From NCBI RefSeq assembly GCF_949628265.1, contig NC_088787.1, positions 25,038,501-25,102,500 on the forward strand: DNA of 64,000 bases, written 5' to 3'. Below the pieces are notes generated by a model. It saw only the letters and a program-made list of their open reading frames with translations, was not told the origin of the DNA and searched no databases. The DNA comes from Cloeon dipterum (Eukaryota > Arthropoda > Insecta > Ephemeroptera > Baetidae). This document shows positions 1 to 13,200 of this stretch, in pieces (position 1 is the first letter of the stretch; every line of letters starts with the position of its first letter). A program made the position numbers and the translations under genes.

Positions 1-190
1 TCAACCGCCGGGGCAGACGACGGCATCTCTTTGTCCAGGTCAGAGGAGAACGAGACAGAGGAGGCTTTTTTCCTAGTTGTAACACAGCTCAGAATTTTGC
101 CCTCGTCCTGTGGCATCGAATCTGCACTCTCCTCCTCAGCAATCGTCTCGGTGGCGTGAGACGCAGACGCATTGTCTCTCATATCAATCC
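1..190 (-). CDS. mtd: mtd exon, cut by left edge
   Basis: Acceptor TTTCAG at 193-191. One base carried from 1078 plus GG gives Gly, then IDMRDNASASHATETIAEEE and an acidic Ser-rich stretch that stays open to base 1. This is a linker between the GRAM-like and TLDc domains. The exon's 3' end is outside the window. Confidence 0.8.
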
Positions 191-3100
191 CTGAAATGCA
201 AATCAATTTTTAGGTACATGCATTTCCTTCAATTTCATGGATGTGTAATTGAAAAGATTGTAGAGTTTTATAAAAGCCAGTGTTTAAGTGCTTAAATTTG
301 ATGTTAAAACTAAACTTAATATATGTTAGTCACAAGCAAAATAATACGACTTTGATAACAATAAAGCAACATTTAACATTTACCACAAAATACAGTTTTA
401 AGGTAGCTGGCGTAGCTGCTGTACTAAAGTTATCGGAGATTTTGATTCTGAATGGATAAAAATTGCCAACTTTGTTATATTTAACATAATAATATTCATA
501 AGGCGCCATACTAAGGCTCAGAAATTATGCTTAATTGAAAAATTTTAACTGGTAATTTTCTTCTAATTTCATTTAAGTATTAATTTTATGCTCATAAGTT
601 CTACTCTTTTGTTGAATATCAGAATTGTGTAAACAATTTGTGATTTTGATATACTGGAGCTAGTATGTTGATGCGCAGTGTGATTTGGTTTATAAATATC
701 AATTTTACTGTGTTTAATATTGCTTTGTGTACAGTGTAGTTGTAGCAACTACTATGTTTCTTTTTGAATGAATGTGACTGCATGATTGTATTTTTTTTGC
801 AATTGGATGTATGAAATTCGGTATAATTATTGTGATGAGTTATATGCATGCCAAAAGTCAAATAAAGATTATTATTATTTTGGCGAAAATTGCATTTTAA
901 AGCGGAACGTACCCAGAGTCCCCTTGTTAGGACTTAAAATCAACCACTTTTCTGACGATATTATTGACAAATTAACTGTTTATATCCCCGTTTCACTTGC
1001 TATTTGACTATTTACTATGAGAGCAAACGGTCTTCCTTTCACACATTAAATTATAACAACCTAAACCTCCTCCTCACCTGAGTCATAGATGCTAGGCTTG
1101 TCATCTAGCCTGGAGACAGCATGCGGCGCTGGCGAGGGGGTAGGCGTGTCAGCGGGGGCGGTCGGCGTGACGAGGTCACGTTCGAAAGCCTTGGGGAAGG
1201 CGTCGCCGTCTCGCGCGGCGGCGCCAGGCTCGGCCGACGAGCAGTGGCTGGCCTCTGGCGAGTTGGACGACGACGTGTGATGCGCCAGCTCAGGGAAGCA
1301 CTCGTCCTTTACCGGTGAGCAATCGGCGCCAGAGACGGCGCCGCCGCCGGACCCGGTTGCACCAGCAGGGTAGTAGATCACAGGTCGGGGGTGGTCGGCG
1401 GTGCGGCTCGGCGTCGGCAGATCGGCGCCTGGCACGTGGCGCACCCGCATGTGCGCGATGTCGTGGTAGATGGCTGAGTTGACCACGAACTCCATTGGTG
1501 CGATCACACCGTACGACTCCGGCCCGTGCTCGATCACAAGCGGGTCGGACACGTTTGGGTCGAACATGACCGCGTTGGGTGTCACCAGCAGAACGCCACC
1601 CACCACACCCTGTCAAAATACAACGAATTAATAAAAAGTAAATACATCATTCTGAATAAAAATACAATGTAACAATAATGAGTTTTCAGTCTAAACTCTA
1701 AATTAATTTTTAGAAAGTAGGAAATTAAAACTAGGAAAATTAAAACACATTTATAAAGCTTGAAGAGTAAAGTTTCAAGAATATTTATCGTATTTTCGTG
1801 TTTATTTAAGGATGCTCAATTTTCTTGAACAATATTGCACTAGAGTTACAATAATAATAATTATAGTTGTTAATATAAATAGAACAGACAGGTGACCTAC
1901 CTAAACAGCATTGTTTATAAAAATACCATATTATGACTACAATCCCTTCTAAATCATGGAGTCTTGATTTATTTAATATTTAATTTACACATTTCAATCC
2001 TCTAAAAATGCATGGTTTGTGCTCGTTTGATGTTCAATTGGAACGCTCAGGAAAATTAGGCATTCATCTGAATTTCACAGACCATTCATTTGAAAAATAA
2101 ATGTGTTGATGCAGTGTTTAATTAACATATTGAGCAGAAAATGAGGAAAAAAATCTTCAAATGTCCCTTAAAACAGTCAATTTTATCGGGATAACAAAGA
2201 ATTCATTTATTTTAGCACAAGCTTGTTCCATCAATCCAGCTTTAGACAATTTTTATGGAAAGATATTTTATTTTTGTACTTATATACTATGAAAAGCCAA
2301 GGGTAACCCTATTCTTCTCTTGATATTTTGCCTTCAGTCTAAATATTTATTCTGCCGAGAAGCAACTCAAAAAGCAAACACACGCCTAAGGCGGAATACG
2401 CTCTTATCAGCGGCGAATTAATATCGCAGAAAGGCGAAGGGAGAAAGAAAGGACTTCGTGCCGCGGCACACTGGCGTGAATTAATCAGCAGCATGATTAT
2501 GCACAGCCACAGGTGCTTGGAGGAAAAATTAGAAGAAGGGTGAGTGGGTGGGCATGGGTAGTCAGTCACCTGTCCATCGGTGATGTGTCGGACGTTGATG
2601 CGAAGGAAGCGCTCTCGTACGTCCTTGCCCTTCCTGAAGGAGGCCGACGACTCATGGCCTCCTTGCTGCGGATCGCTGCTCGACGACGTTCTCGCGCTTG
2701 GAAGCGGCGACACGGGACGCAAACTGTCCAGCAGCTCTGCAACGAAATTGATTTCATGATTAATTCAAAAAATGTCCAAATTAGCTTTGTTTTGAAATAG
2801 AAAGAATTGTTAAGTGCAATATCTGATTAATTTAGGCTAACAACCAAGATTAAAAATTTTAAAACTTGTAGAACGAGAGCGAAACATACTGATCGCCGAG
2901 CGCTTTAGGTTGGCCGCCGCCCGTCCGAAAACGGAGGGAGCGCTGGCGGACTCCAAGATCGTTCCGATGTTCGGCGGAGACATGTGTGTGTGTGTGTGTG
3001 CTGCGGGTGTATCAGGCGAGAGACAAACAACAACTGCACTTACATACTGCCTCTTGGGCCGAGAGTAATAAAAAATTCCTTGTAATACCCAGTGTTATCC

Positions 3101-4179
3101 GCTTGTGTTTCGCATTGCATATGCAAATGAAAAGTTTAATCTGCTGCTCCGCGTGTCAAAATTGTTGCTTGTACACACTAAGCCCACGCAAATATTTGTC
3201 ATGGAATCAACGACACGCCGCAGAATCGAGATCTGATGTTTCGCAATTCTCGCAATGTTTTCGTTTTCCAGTTTGTGCGTAGTCGGCAGAATGAGCCAAT
3301 AACCCATCAACGTCGACTGACCGCGCAACCAATTTATTTTGACATTTACATGTGTTGATGACTGAGAGCCCGATTGGAAGCTAAAGACTGACCACAAATA
3401 ATGACTTTGACTTTTTATGTTATTTGTTTAGGTTTCATCAGCGACCTTGTGAATTATTTGCGGCCCAAGGCCCGAAATGTTTTTGACAAAAACATCAAAT
3501 TTTGAAGCGTTACATACGATTTTGAGTCCAGCAACACAAGGACACTACGATCTTCTTCATCTTGGCTGCGGCACTAAACGAATAACGTGCTCAAAAATCA
3601 CAAACTCAGCCTCAAGTGGACCCGGCCAACCACCTTTAGCCAAAACCAGTTTTTGTGCGCAGTTAGAGTTCTAAAAGTAGCTAAGGAAGAGAGAAGAATG
3701 ACCTGAAGGGTCATCAAGAAAGAAAAAAGGAAAATTAGAATAATTAGCTGTCGCGAGGATTTGCAACAGAGTGGCTTTTTTCTGAAAAAGTGGCGGCATA
3801 CTCTTTAAGAAAGAACAACCCTCAACATCAACACACTTTTAGGTCTGGTACAAACAAGGAAATCATGAAAGCACAAGTTTCCATTTCAATACGGAATGAA
3901 TCACAGGAACATAACCTCTAAAATTGCAGAATGAAGAAATTGACTATCTGTGAACATTTCAAGCGATCTAATTGATTTGGCACATGGAAACCGCATCCAC
4001 GATGGCCGGCGGCGGACGTGTCGGAAGATCTGATAAGCAACCAGGAATAAAACAATTTGAGCAATTATCTATCAAAACTGCGGCCGCGGCGGGCGGGGAA
4101 GCGGTTGGCACGCACGCACGGGGCCCCCAATAAGGAAGAGCCCGCGATGGCTGCTCCTTCCGAGCGCAGCGAAGAATTG

Positions 4180-4223
<44 letters not shown>

Positions 4224-7200
4224 GGCTGGCCGTGAGGACCGTCACGGCAGTGGCCATGAAAACGAAACTATCCATACTACGCTACTCACTCACTCACTCA
4301 GTCGCTCTCGGCACGCCGGTGAAAAGAATAAAATAAAATGCTCACAGCTCAGGAAGCTCTTAAGTCGACGCCACTCGACCGGCTGAATGAATGACCAGCG
4401 AAAAGTGTTTGAGCAACAGTTATTTACGCGTTTTACTGATAAAAAATATCTCTTTGAGTGAGCGACAACGAAAAAAATCCCTGCTGAAATGTTTTTTTTA
4501 GTAGTAGGTTTTCGGTAGTTTCTGCGACACAATATATTTTGCAAGCCAAAATTATTTGCTTTATACAAAAAATCACAAGACTGATTGTGAGTTGGTGCAC
4601 TTTCTACAATGTTCTAGAAAATACGATTGTTCAAACAAAATTTTATATCGAAACATTTCAATTTATTTAAAGAATGGTGAACCCAAGATTGTCCGCTATC
4701 CGTTGTTTTATTTAAATTTGTTTCACTCAAAAATTTTCTAAGCAGGTTTATTAGCAAAGAAATCCAACCTGAATTCCACAATTTGTTTGCGGCGTATAAT
4801 CAGAGCACGCTAAATTGTTGCGTCAGCTGCAAAATCGACGCACGAGAGCATGACTGACATAAAAAATCAAGAGGATTTGCCTGCCAATTGCGCAAAATGA
4901 CAGAAAATTGAAAAACCCAACAAGGAAATTTGCCTTGAAGTTGGTCAAGAGCGATTAACAAATTCCAATCCCTTTGAGAGTGACAAGCGTTTAATTATTG
5001 GCCCATAAATTGGTTCAGTAGGTCAGGCTTTATAGTTTCATCTTTACTGCCAACGCAGGCTAAATTGATTTTCGAACGACGCAACAAACTTTAACCACAA
5101 ATAAGCAAAAATAACTTATGTTAACACAGAAAAGGCTTGCAACTATGAGACTGAAGTCAAAGGACAAGTTCGTTGACTTTTGAAATTTGCATGTCAGCGA
5201 AATGAAGAGCTGATCATATCGAAGGAAATGTACTTTCTCGCAAAGAAGAGAGTGTCTTCTTGCAAATCATATGCGGTACATATGAACACAATAAAAAAGT
5301 GGCCAGTGTAAATTGTCAACATTGCTCATCATTTTTGAGAATTTTGATCAATTATTTGATATTCTAAAATAAAAAATGACTTCAAAATACTCACGTCTCT
5401 CGATGTCAATGTCAAGGCCCGAGTCGGCGTTGTTAGTGGAGGATTGGAAGTCAGAGGAAGCGAGGGAATCGTCAGCGGACGCTCTTGAGGTGGCTCCATC
5501 AGCGTCTGAGTTAGCGGCCGCCGACTCCCTCGAGGGCACGAATAGCACCTGGCCAGGGAAGAGGGGTAGCCGCTGGGGCAGTTTGTTCAGCTTGGCGAGC
5601 TCGCCGGGCGTCGTGTCGAAGCATGCTGCCACGGAAGTGAGTGTGTCGCTTGCCTTCACCTGCGACAACGGGACATCAATCAAATTGCACTTGAAAAATT
5701 CTGAATTTTAAATTTTAGCCAGTGAGTTGGCTCACATTGTTAGGGCATTCTCAGGAGTGTCAAAGCAGTGGGAGATATTTTAGCATGTCTGCGATCAATT
5801 TCTGCCTACCCAATGTCAGAGACGGCGAGGTGAAAAGGTGGTTAATCATTGGCTTGAAATGTTCAAATGGCTCAACGGGTTATGAGGCATACCAGCGCTG
5901 ACTCGCTAATTGCTGGTTTTCGCACCATCTTAGCGGCTTTGAGGACAAATTTCCAATCAAAGTCCTTGGTGAGGGGAGGCGAAAAGATGGCCACATTGGG
6001 CCCAAGCTCCAATGCTGCCACTTGGGCCCCACATTATTCGCTCTCGATTAGCTCATATAGTCCACGGGATTGAGCAGAGGTTCAAGAAAAAAAATGAAAA
6101 AAATCTATGGGAAAATTAAATGGTACACGTGTTTTGAAATTATCAAAGTTATGTTGGTCTCTTTAGAAATGGTTTTTCCATTTTTTTATTAAACAAATTT
6201 ACTTAATTTTGCCTTTGCCAGAAGCTAAATTAGAGGTAAATTTGTTTTCACAACAAGTCTGAACAATCCGCCTTGCGTCAAAGTAGATTACTTTTCCTCG
6301 CTCTTTGCAATTGGGAGGTGCCCACGGATTAGAGCCGCACCTGGCTCCGTTCTGTAATCCCTCTCGCTAAAAAAGCTGAAGCCGAATAAGGTGGGTTGGT
6401 GCGCGTGTTATTCTTTTCTTTGTTCGCCGCGGCCGACCGAGTGCAGCTAGCCCGTTTTGAATAATGCACGCAGAGAGAGAGAGAGAGAGAAAGAGAGAAA
6501 CGGGTCAGAGCGCATTCGTTATCAGCCTGGGATCGCGGACAAGAGGCAGGACTCTTTGGATTATTGCGACACACGCGCTCTGCTTTTTATTGTTGTTTGG
6601 AGACAGCTGCTGCCGCCGCTTATGCATGAGTTTGCGTAATCGCCTCTTTTCTTTCACTGTCGGCGATAAATCAAGATCCGGAAAATTACCTGCTCACTAA
6701 TCCGCCGTTATTACTTTGCAAGGAAAGGTTAATTAGTCGCGGGGAAAGGCTGTAATCGGCTCTGGGCGCTGAGCGGCGACAGCCAGACAAACATAGGGGC
6801 TCGCTTGATTAGTTTTCCTTTGTGCACAATAACTTGGAGCAGTTTGATTCATTTTAAGAACAAATGCTGCTCTCATTGTCGGCACTAACTCTGTGGCTCA
6901 GCCGGACTAATTAAGCACTCTGAGTGAACTTGTTAAGCACCATCGTTGGGGGAAAGCTCGAATCAACAGCAAAATGAAAATACTCCCAGTAACCTGACTA
7001 AGAATAAAATGTAACTAAACTTACCACGTAAGTGACTGTGTTTGGTGGTTGCGTAATTTTTGAAGCCACTTTGGTCTCCTTAACAGTCCCCTCCACAGCT
7101 GATTCATCTGGAAAAAATGAGACATTTTGTTATATTGAGTGGATTTGATCAAATTTCAGTTAAATATATAAATACGTTCACGAGACGGATATTTCGCCGG

Positions 7201-10200
7201 CTGACTTTTCTCGGAGCGACCTTAATGCTAATGATGTGCAAATATAAGAACGAGGCGTTGTTGGTTGGCTTTATTTAAAGCTGCTTTTGTTTAATTACGG
7301 CTCTATCATTGGCATGAAAGATGCCAAGTAATGGCTCACGGAGCTCTGCGAGGCTCTAATCATTGCACTTCTTACGTACTCGGCCAAGTCAATAAAAAGC
7401 CCCTGCTGACATTGACACAATGAATGAGTTGGCGAAAAGAATCAGGAAGCCCGTGGCCAGGTCAAAAGAAATCGAGACCTCCCTTTGGTCAGGGTCCTCC
7501 TCGGACGCCGCGGGTCGGCAGAAAACCTGTGCGATAGTAATTACAACAAAAAGTAAGTGCTTTTATTTTCGATCCCGACGCTAACACACAAGACCTAATA
7601 ATGGACATGAGACGCTTTTGATGTCTACGCGATCAGAGGTAATCGGCAGGATTGCGAAAGACACCCTTCCACGAGACCGACGCATTAATCGACATGTGAG
7701 TGAGGACCTGCGCTAATCAGGGATCACGAGGATGAAGACAAGTGACGCCGCACTATTTTAACTAGACACAGGGTTCTATAGTGAAAAGCGTAGTTTCGAC
7801 GGCACTTTAAAGGAGGAATAACATAACTTAAAAACACCCCTTGCTGCGCCTAATACATGATTGCATAAAACTCGTCGAGAGAAATTGAAATCTACCATGA
7901 AAACATGTTCAAACAACGCAAATTTTGTATAAATTTGTCAACGTTAAAAAATTTTGTAGCCAGGTCCATTTTGATCATTGCATTTTTGATGGATGAATAA
8001 AAAAATAACGCAAACGATCGTAAAACTGATGTCAGCAATGAAAATCATTTAAATCAACCCCCTATTTAGTGGATATATTAAGAGCAAAATTCTGAAAAAT
8101 AACCTTTACCTTTCGTTGATTAATATACTATCTAAAACTTGGGAAAGAGCTAAAATTTCCCCTAGGTTGTCATATTAAATTTCTGAGAAAACTCACTTGA
8201 AAGTTTCCACGCTAATCAAGCAACGAAGACTGTTTGCTAGTTGATTTATTTCACCAAAGTGCAAACAAACTGTGAAAATTTATGATAATTTTGGCAAAAT
8301 TTGAAATTTAACTGTTTCTCGGTTTTTATTTATTGCTGTTTATTCTCACACTAGGTCAATACATTCATGTTTGATCATAGCAAATCGTTGAGATTATTTT
8401 TCAAACTAAAAATTTGACAACGGTCTATTTTAGTCAACAATTCAAATTAATTTTAATTCTGGCCCTTTGGCAATCCACTTTAACAACCCATGGCGTATTT
8501 TATTGGGGCATCCTGAAAGAGAGTTGAAATGATCAGGATATTTGCAGAGTGATATAGGAAAATAATGCTTAACTTTCTATCTCTGAGTGCAAACACTTGA
8601 TTGGAAAAGCCATTTAATTCCTCAATTTGATAGCGCCGATGATAAAACAGATGAAAGTTGGCAACTGCCATTCACAACTAACTTAACTCACAGTTTAATC
8701 TTGATTCGGAGTTGAAAACGCGAAGGAGATTAATCACAGGGTCAAGGTCGCGGGGAAAATGCAAATTTCCAGCCGTCTCTTTAAGCAACATTTCAGACTG
8801 AACTGAATTTCGCACGTGCATGTCGAAAGGCAAAACAAAGCAACGTGACTGTTTGGGTCGTTGCGCAAAATCGAGAGGCAAGCAAGAAGTGTTAAGCCGT
8901 GTTTCGGATTCCGCGGCGCCCCGCGAGGGCACCGCCGCCGCCCACCGTCCAAGGTGACCTACGCGCCGACCAGGACAACACCCACCCACGCACGAACCGC
9001 CGACTTTGGCACGTGTGGCACTCCGTGGAAAAATAATCATATTCTGGCACGATTCCACCAGGCAAGATTAGACAGAATGAGGCTCACCCCATTTCGTGTA
9101 AAATATAATATGCCATAAATTTGAGGCATAAAAAGTGGCTGGCTCATAATTCAGTCTGGTAATCGTTTTTTTTTTCCAGAAAATTTAATACACTCAAAAG
9201 GATCAACAACGTAAAAAATTACGTCCTTATCACTACTATGGTTGCCAGATGGCTCGACAGCTAACTCCAACATGCCCCACAATATGCAACATATTAAAAT
9301 TCACAAATTTCCCCAAATGCTATTAACATATTTCGATCTACTCGTAGCAATCGTATTTAAACTGAAATTGATGCCACAATCGATCGGCGCTGTCAAAATT
9401 GCAGCACGAGGGGCGCGAACGAGGCGCGGAATACGCCCATGGTACTCGCCCCAGAGGCGTTTGCGGCGGCGGAACCGCAATTGGGCCTAAAAGCAGGCGA
9501 TTTGTAGCCGAGTTTTGTTTTGACGGGCGAGCGTTGGCCCGCCGGGTGGGCGTTTTTATTTACTTTCGGTCGCGACGACTCACCTCGTCCGCGTCTGTTG
9601 ATCGACATGTGCGCGCGATCGGGAAAAATCGCTAATTGCTGCGCGCCTTGGGGTGCCGCGGCCCCTCGCCGCTCGGGGACTCCTGCTGCTCGTGGGGGGC
9701 TGGGCCGACGACCCAGAAAGCGAGAGACGGAGAGCGAGAACGGCAGCCGTGCAACAAAGCCCGCACAGAGAGCGAGTATCGATTATCAGCAGGTGCGCTT
9801 CCGACATACAAAAACAGCTGACTGCACCCGAACGACCCGCGGAGCCCCCTCCGCGTGCGCTCCCTGTACTACTTTCCGCGCCCGTCGCTGCTCCACTTCC
9901 GGAAAAACGACGAGCGGAATTCTGGAAAAGAGTCACGTCCGACAACCGACCGACGCGGCCAATGGAATATTCTGGAATGGCGCGGAAAAACGCCCTGTTC
10001 GTCCACGAGATACGCGATTTGAAGCCATCAAACTGATAGTAACGGGAAATATTAAATTAGCTTTTTAAATGGTTAAACAATAAATTTCTGTAAATTAAGT
10101 GATTGATAAATGAGGAATGAGGCTGGTATTTAATGAATTTTTTGTTTAGTTAAATGTGATGTCGGTCTGTGCCCTATTTGATAGTGCGGCTAGTATACAA

Positions 10201-13200
10201 GACACTGCCCAGCGTAATTTATTTTTAAATACCTCTGTATTTAAAGTTCAAAGTACTCCGGAGAAAAATACTGGATAGCTGAATAGAAATAAAATCCATA
10301 TAAAATTATAGATTTTTTAAAACTGCCTATGCCTTTACCGTTGCAGAGGTATCAACCTTAATAATATGCATAATACCAAAGTTTTCATTCACTGACGCAA
10401 CATCTGTCTTGTTAAATCTATATATATTTCCCTAAATTAGCACGCGAATATATAATAATCAATCACATGACATGAACATATTAAGCCATTTTGCAATGGC
10501 CCCAATAAACGCGTATGTGCCCACCATAAAATTGTGCACAAAAGTGGTATTATAATGAAACGGTTCTCGCGCGCACGCGGTGCACGGCAGCAACTAATAA
10601 CGTAATGTGCTTTTCAGCTGCGCGCTTGGCAATAAAAAGCGGACCTTGAGCAGCGGTGGCAATTTGTTGTTTGGTTGATTGAGAGAAAGACTAGAGAAGA
10701 AAGACGAGTTGCAACACGACTGCAGCACGACATCAAAATAATTTAACCCGTTGACCAGGGAAAGCTGGAGTTAGTCTATCGGTTGGTAAGGTAAAATGTC
10801 AAATATCTCCGATTTCTAGGTGTTTTTGATAGCTGCTTTCTAAACAGTTTCCTGTTTCGATCGAATTTAAGCATTTCCCCCGATACTTCCTAGAAAGCTT
10901 ATTAAAAAGACGCATTTTGATGCACGCAGTTAAGGGCATTCACATCAAACGCACGTTTCAAATTAATGGTAATTAAAAAGATGTTTGGAATAATCATGTT
11001 TGTGCAGTGCATTTTTTATGTTTTAGATTGAAATCTTCAATAATTAAGTAAGGCAACAACTAAAACTATTTTATTGATTTAAATTCTTGCAGATTTCAAA
11101 GGTATGGAATGAAAAACAAGAGTAAAAATTAGTGAATTTGCGCTGTCTCATCGATTTAAGAAATGCCTCCATTTATTTTGTATTTCGTTATAATAGGGAG
11201 GTTTGGGGTGTGGTTAAGATAAAAAGAAAACCCTTCCTCTGGCTTTGATACAAGCTGGAAATGTTTTGTAATTATCAGGAACAAATTATCAGAGGCCGGA
11301 AATTTCCTTTCACTTAAAAGCTATGTGAAATACGGTGGTTATAAACGATGTTCCGTTAGGAAAATTAAACATTTCTAAATAAAGGTTTAAAATAGACTAT
11401 CCAGTTTCGTTTTAAAAAGAAAAAAAGAAAAATAAGAATGGAGAGAGACAAGGCAATAAGGAACGATTTCACACAATGGGTGAATGGAGGACAACAATGA
11501 ATTCAAATGAGTCCGCTGCATGTTTGAAAAATAGGAATTGTTTCCCAATATATACAAATGTGAAGGACCTCAATTATAAAATTGTTTTCCCCTTCTTTTC
11601 CAATCAAATTGTTGCGTTGAAGATATAACATTTTGGACAATTTTAACAAAACATAATTTCATTGAGAGCAGATATCAGGCACCAACTGTGAGATGAAATA
11701 AAATGTTGACTATCCAATGGAAAATGATTTGACTCATTTGCTTCAGAGGAAGGTCTCCATTGACCCTTTTCTCAATTGTGGGCGCGCAAAATGCACATCT
11801 TCGACCCGCTTTTCCTGCTGCTATCGATCGATGTTCTGCGGCTGCACAATATGCCGTTTTTCCGCCACCGCTGCCGTCGCCGCGTTGCACCGCGGAGACA
11901 ATGAGAAAGTGAGTGTTCACCTTGCCGGTCGCCGCCCAGCTCGGGAAGATGCGAAAAAGAGAAGGCTGGCCGGCCAGCATCAGCAGCGCTTGGCAAGGTC
12001 GAGTCCGCGCGTTCATCTCTGCTGCGGCGGCGGCCGCAGGAAATGAAATTCCCCAGAGCGCGGCGGCGGAGGAGGAGGAGGTGCATGAACCTTCAGGGAG
12101 CGCACGCCAAAGGTCGGCACGGCCGTGGCGCGACCTGCTGCAATTAATTACGCGCCGAATTCTTGATTTACGGCCGCGCGAGAAACACGACACGGATCAT
12201 TTTATTACGCGCCTAATTTATTGTTAGCGAATTTGTGCGGCCGCGTGCGAGCAAATTAATTTGAATAATTGATCTAGAAACCCGCTCTCGCGTAATGACC
12301 GCGCATAATAGTGAGGAATGCCGGCGCTTTTTCTGCTGGAATGCTTGCACTCGACACGAATAATTGGGTCAAAAGCAGCTCAATGCACATGTAGTACATT
12401 ATCTCTGTGTGTACTTATGAGACTCGATCGTTTTATTGTAATTTTACGCTGCTCCAGTTACTGCTGCGTCTGCACAAAAAAGGCATATTGACGACCGTTC
12501 CTAATAAAGTCAAAATTAAAGCTCTGCGATTGTAAAGGCCACGCATTTCATCTGGAAACGAGACCATTCGAAATTCGATTTTTTTATTTTACTACCGAGT
12601 CCTTGTCATTTGGGTACTAAAAAGAAGTAGGCTAAAAGATAGGAAAAGAGCCTGCGGGTTGGCTTGCTCTGACGAAACCTGGCAAGACGATCAGGGTCCT
12701 TTGGTTCACGTTCACGCACAGCACGGTTCCTGAATTGCCGCCCACTAATTGTTGCGTCGGCTGATTCATGGTTACCTTAGCGAACCTGAGTTTAGCTACA
12801 TATCTAGAAAATTCGCATTGTTTTCTCAATAATGAACGATACTTAAAAATACTACGCAATTTTACAAAATTGCTGGCAATGATAATAGCTATGATTTTGC
12901 TGAATCTAATGCCACAATCTTGCATCATTTTTTTTTCTAAATTTGGCATGTCGAGGTATTTGATGATGATTTTTTATGGCACGCAAAAAAACGTAGAAAT
13001 GACTTTCATATCACAGCTGAATTTTTTTTTTTTCGAAGTATATGCGCAAACACATCTCGTAAACATTAGTTTGCTTCCAATTTAAGTTGCCCATAGAAGG
13101 GATGTGGAAGAACCCTAGGTCAATTTCAGAGACTTTAGGAGCTATAGTTTGCCATGAATTAACTAAATGCATCCGTCAACGGAAATTAAAATTTAGAAAG

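Noticed and set aside
4057..4386. Arg-Glu repeat protein
   Set aside because: Produced by the GA microsatellite; no support outside the repeat.
9520..10068. 182-codon plus-strand open frame
   Set aside because: Lies in the GC-rich island where stop codons are rare; overlapping frames are open on both strands and the peptide is Arg/Pro/Ala-rich with no family motif.
11675..12193. 172-codon minus-strand open frame
   Set aside because: Low complexity and not in the phase needed for mtd; only the other frame ending at 11921 was kept, at low confidence.
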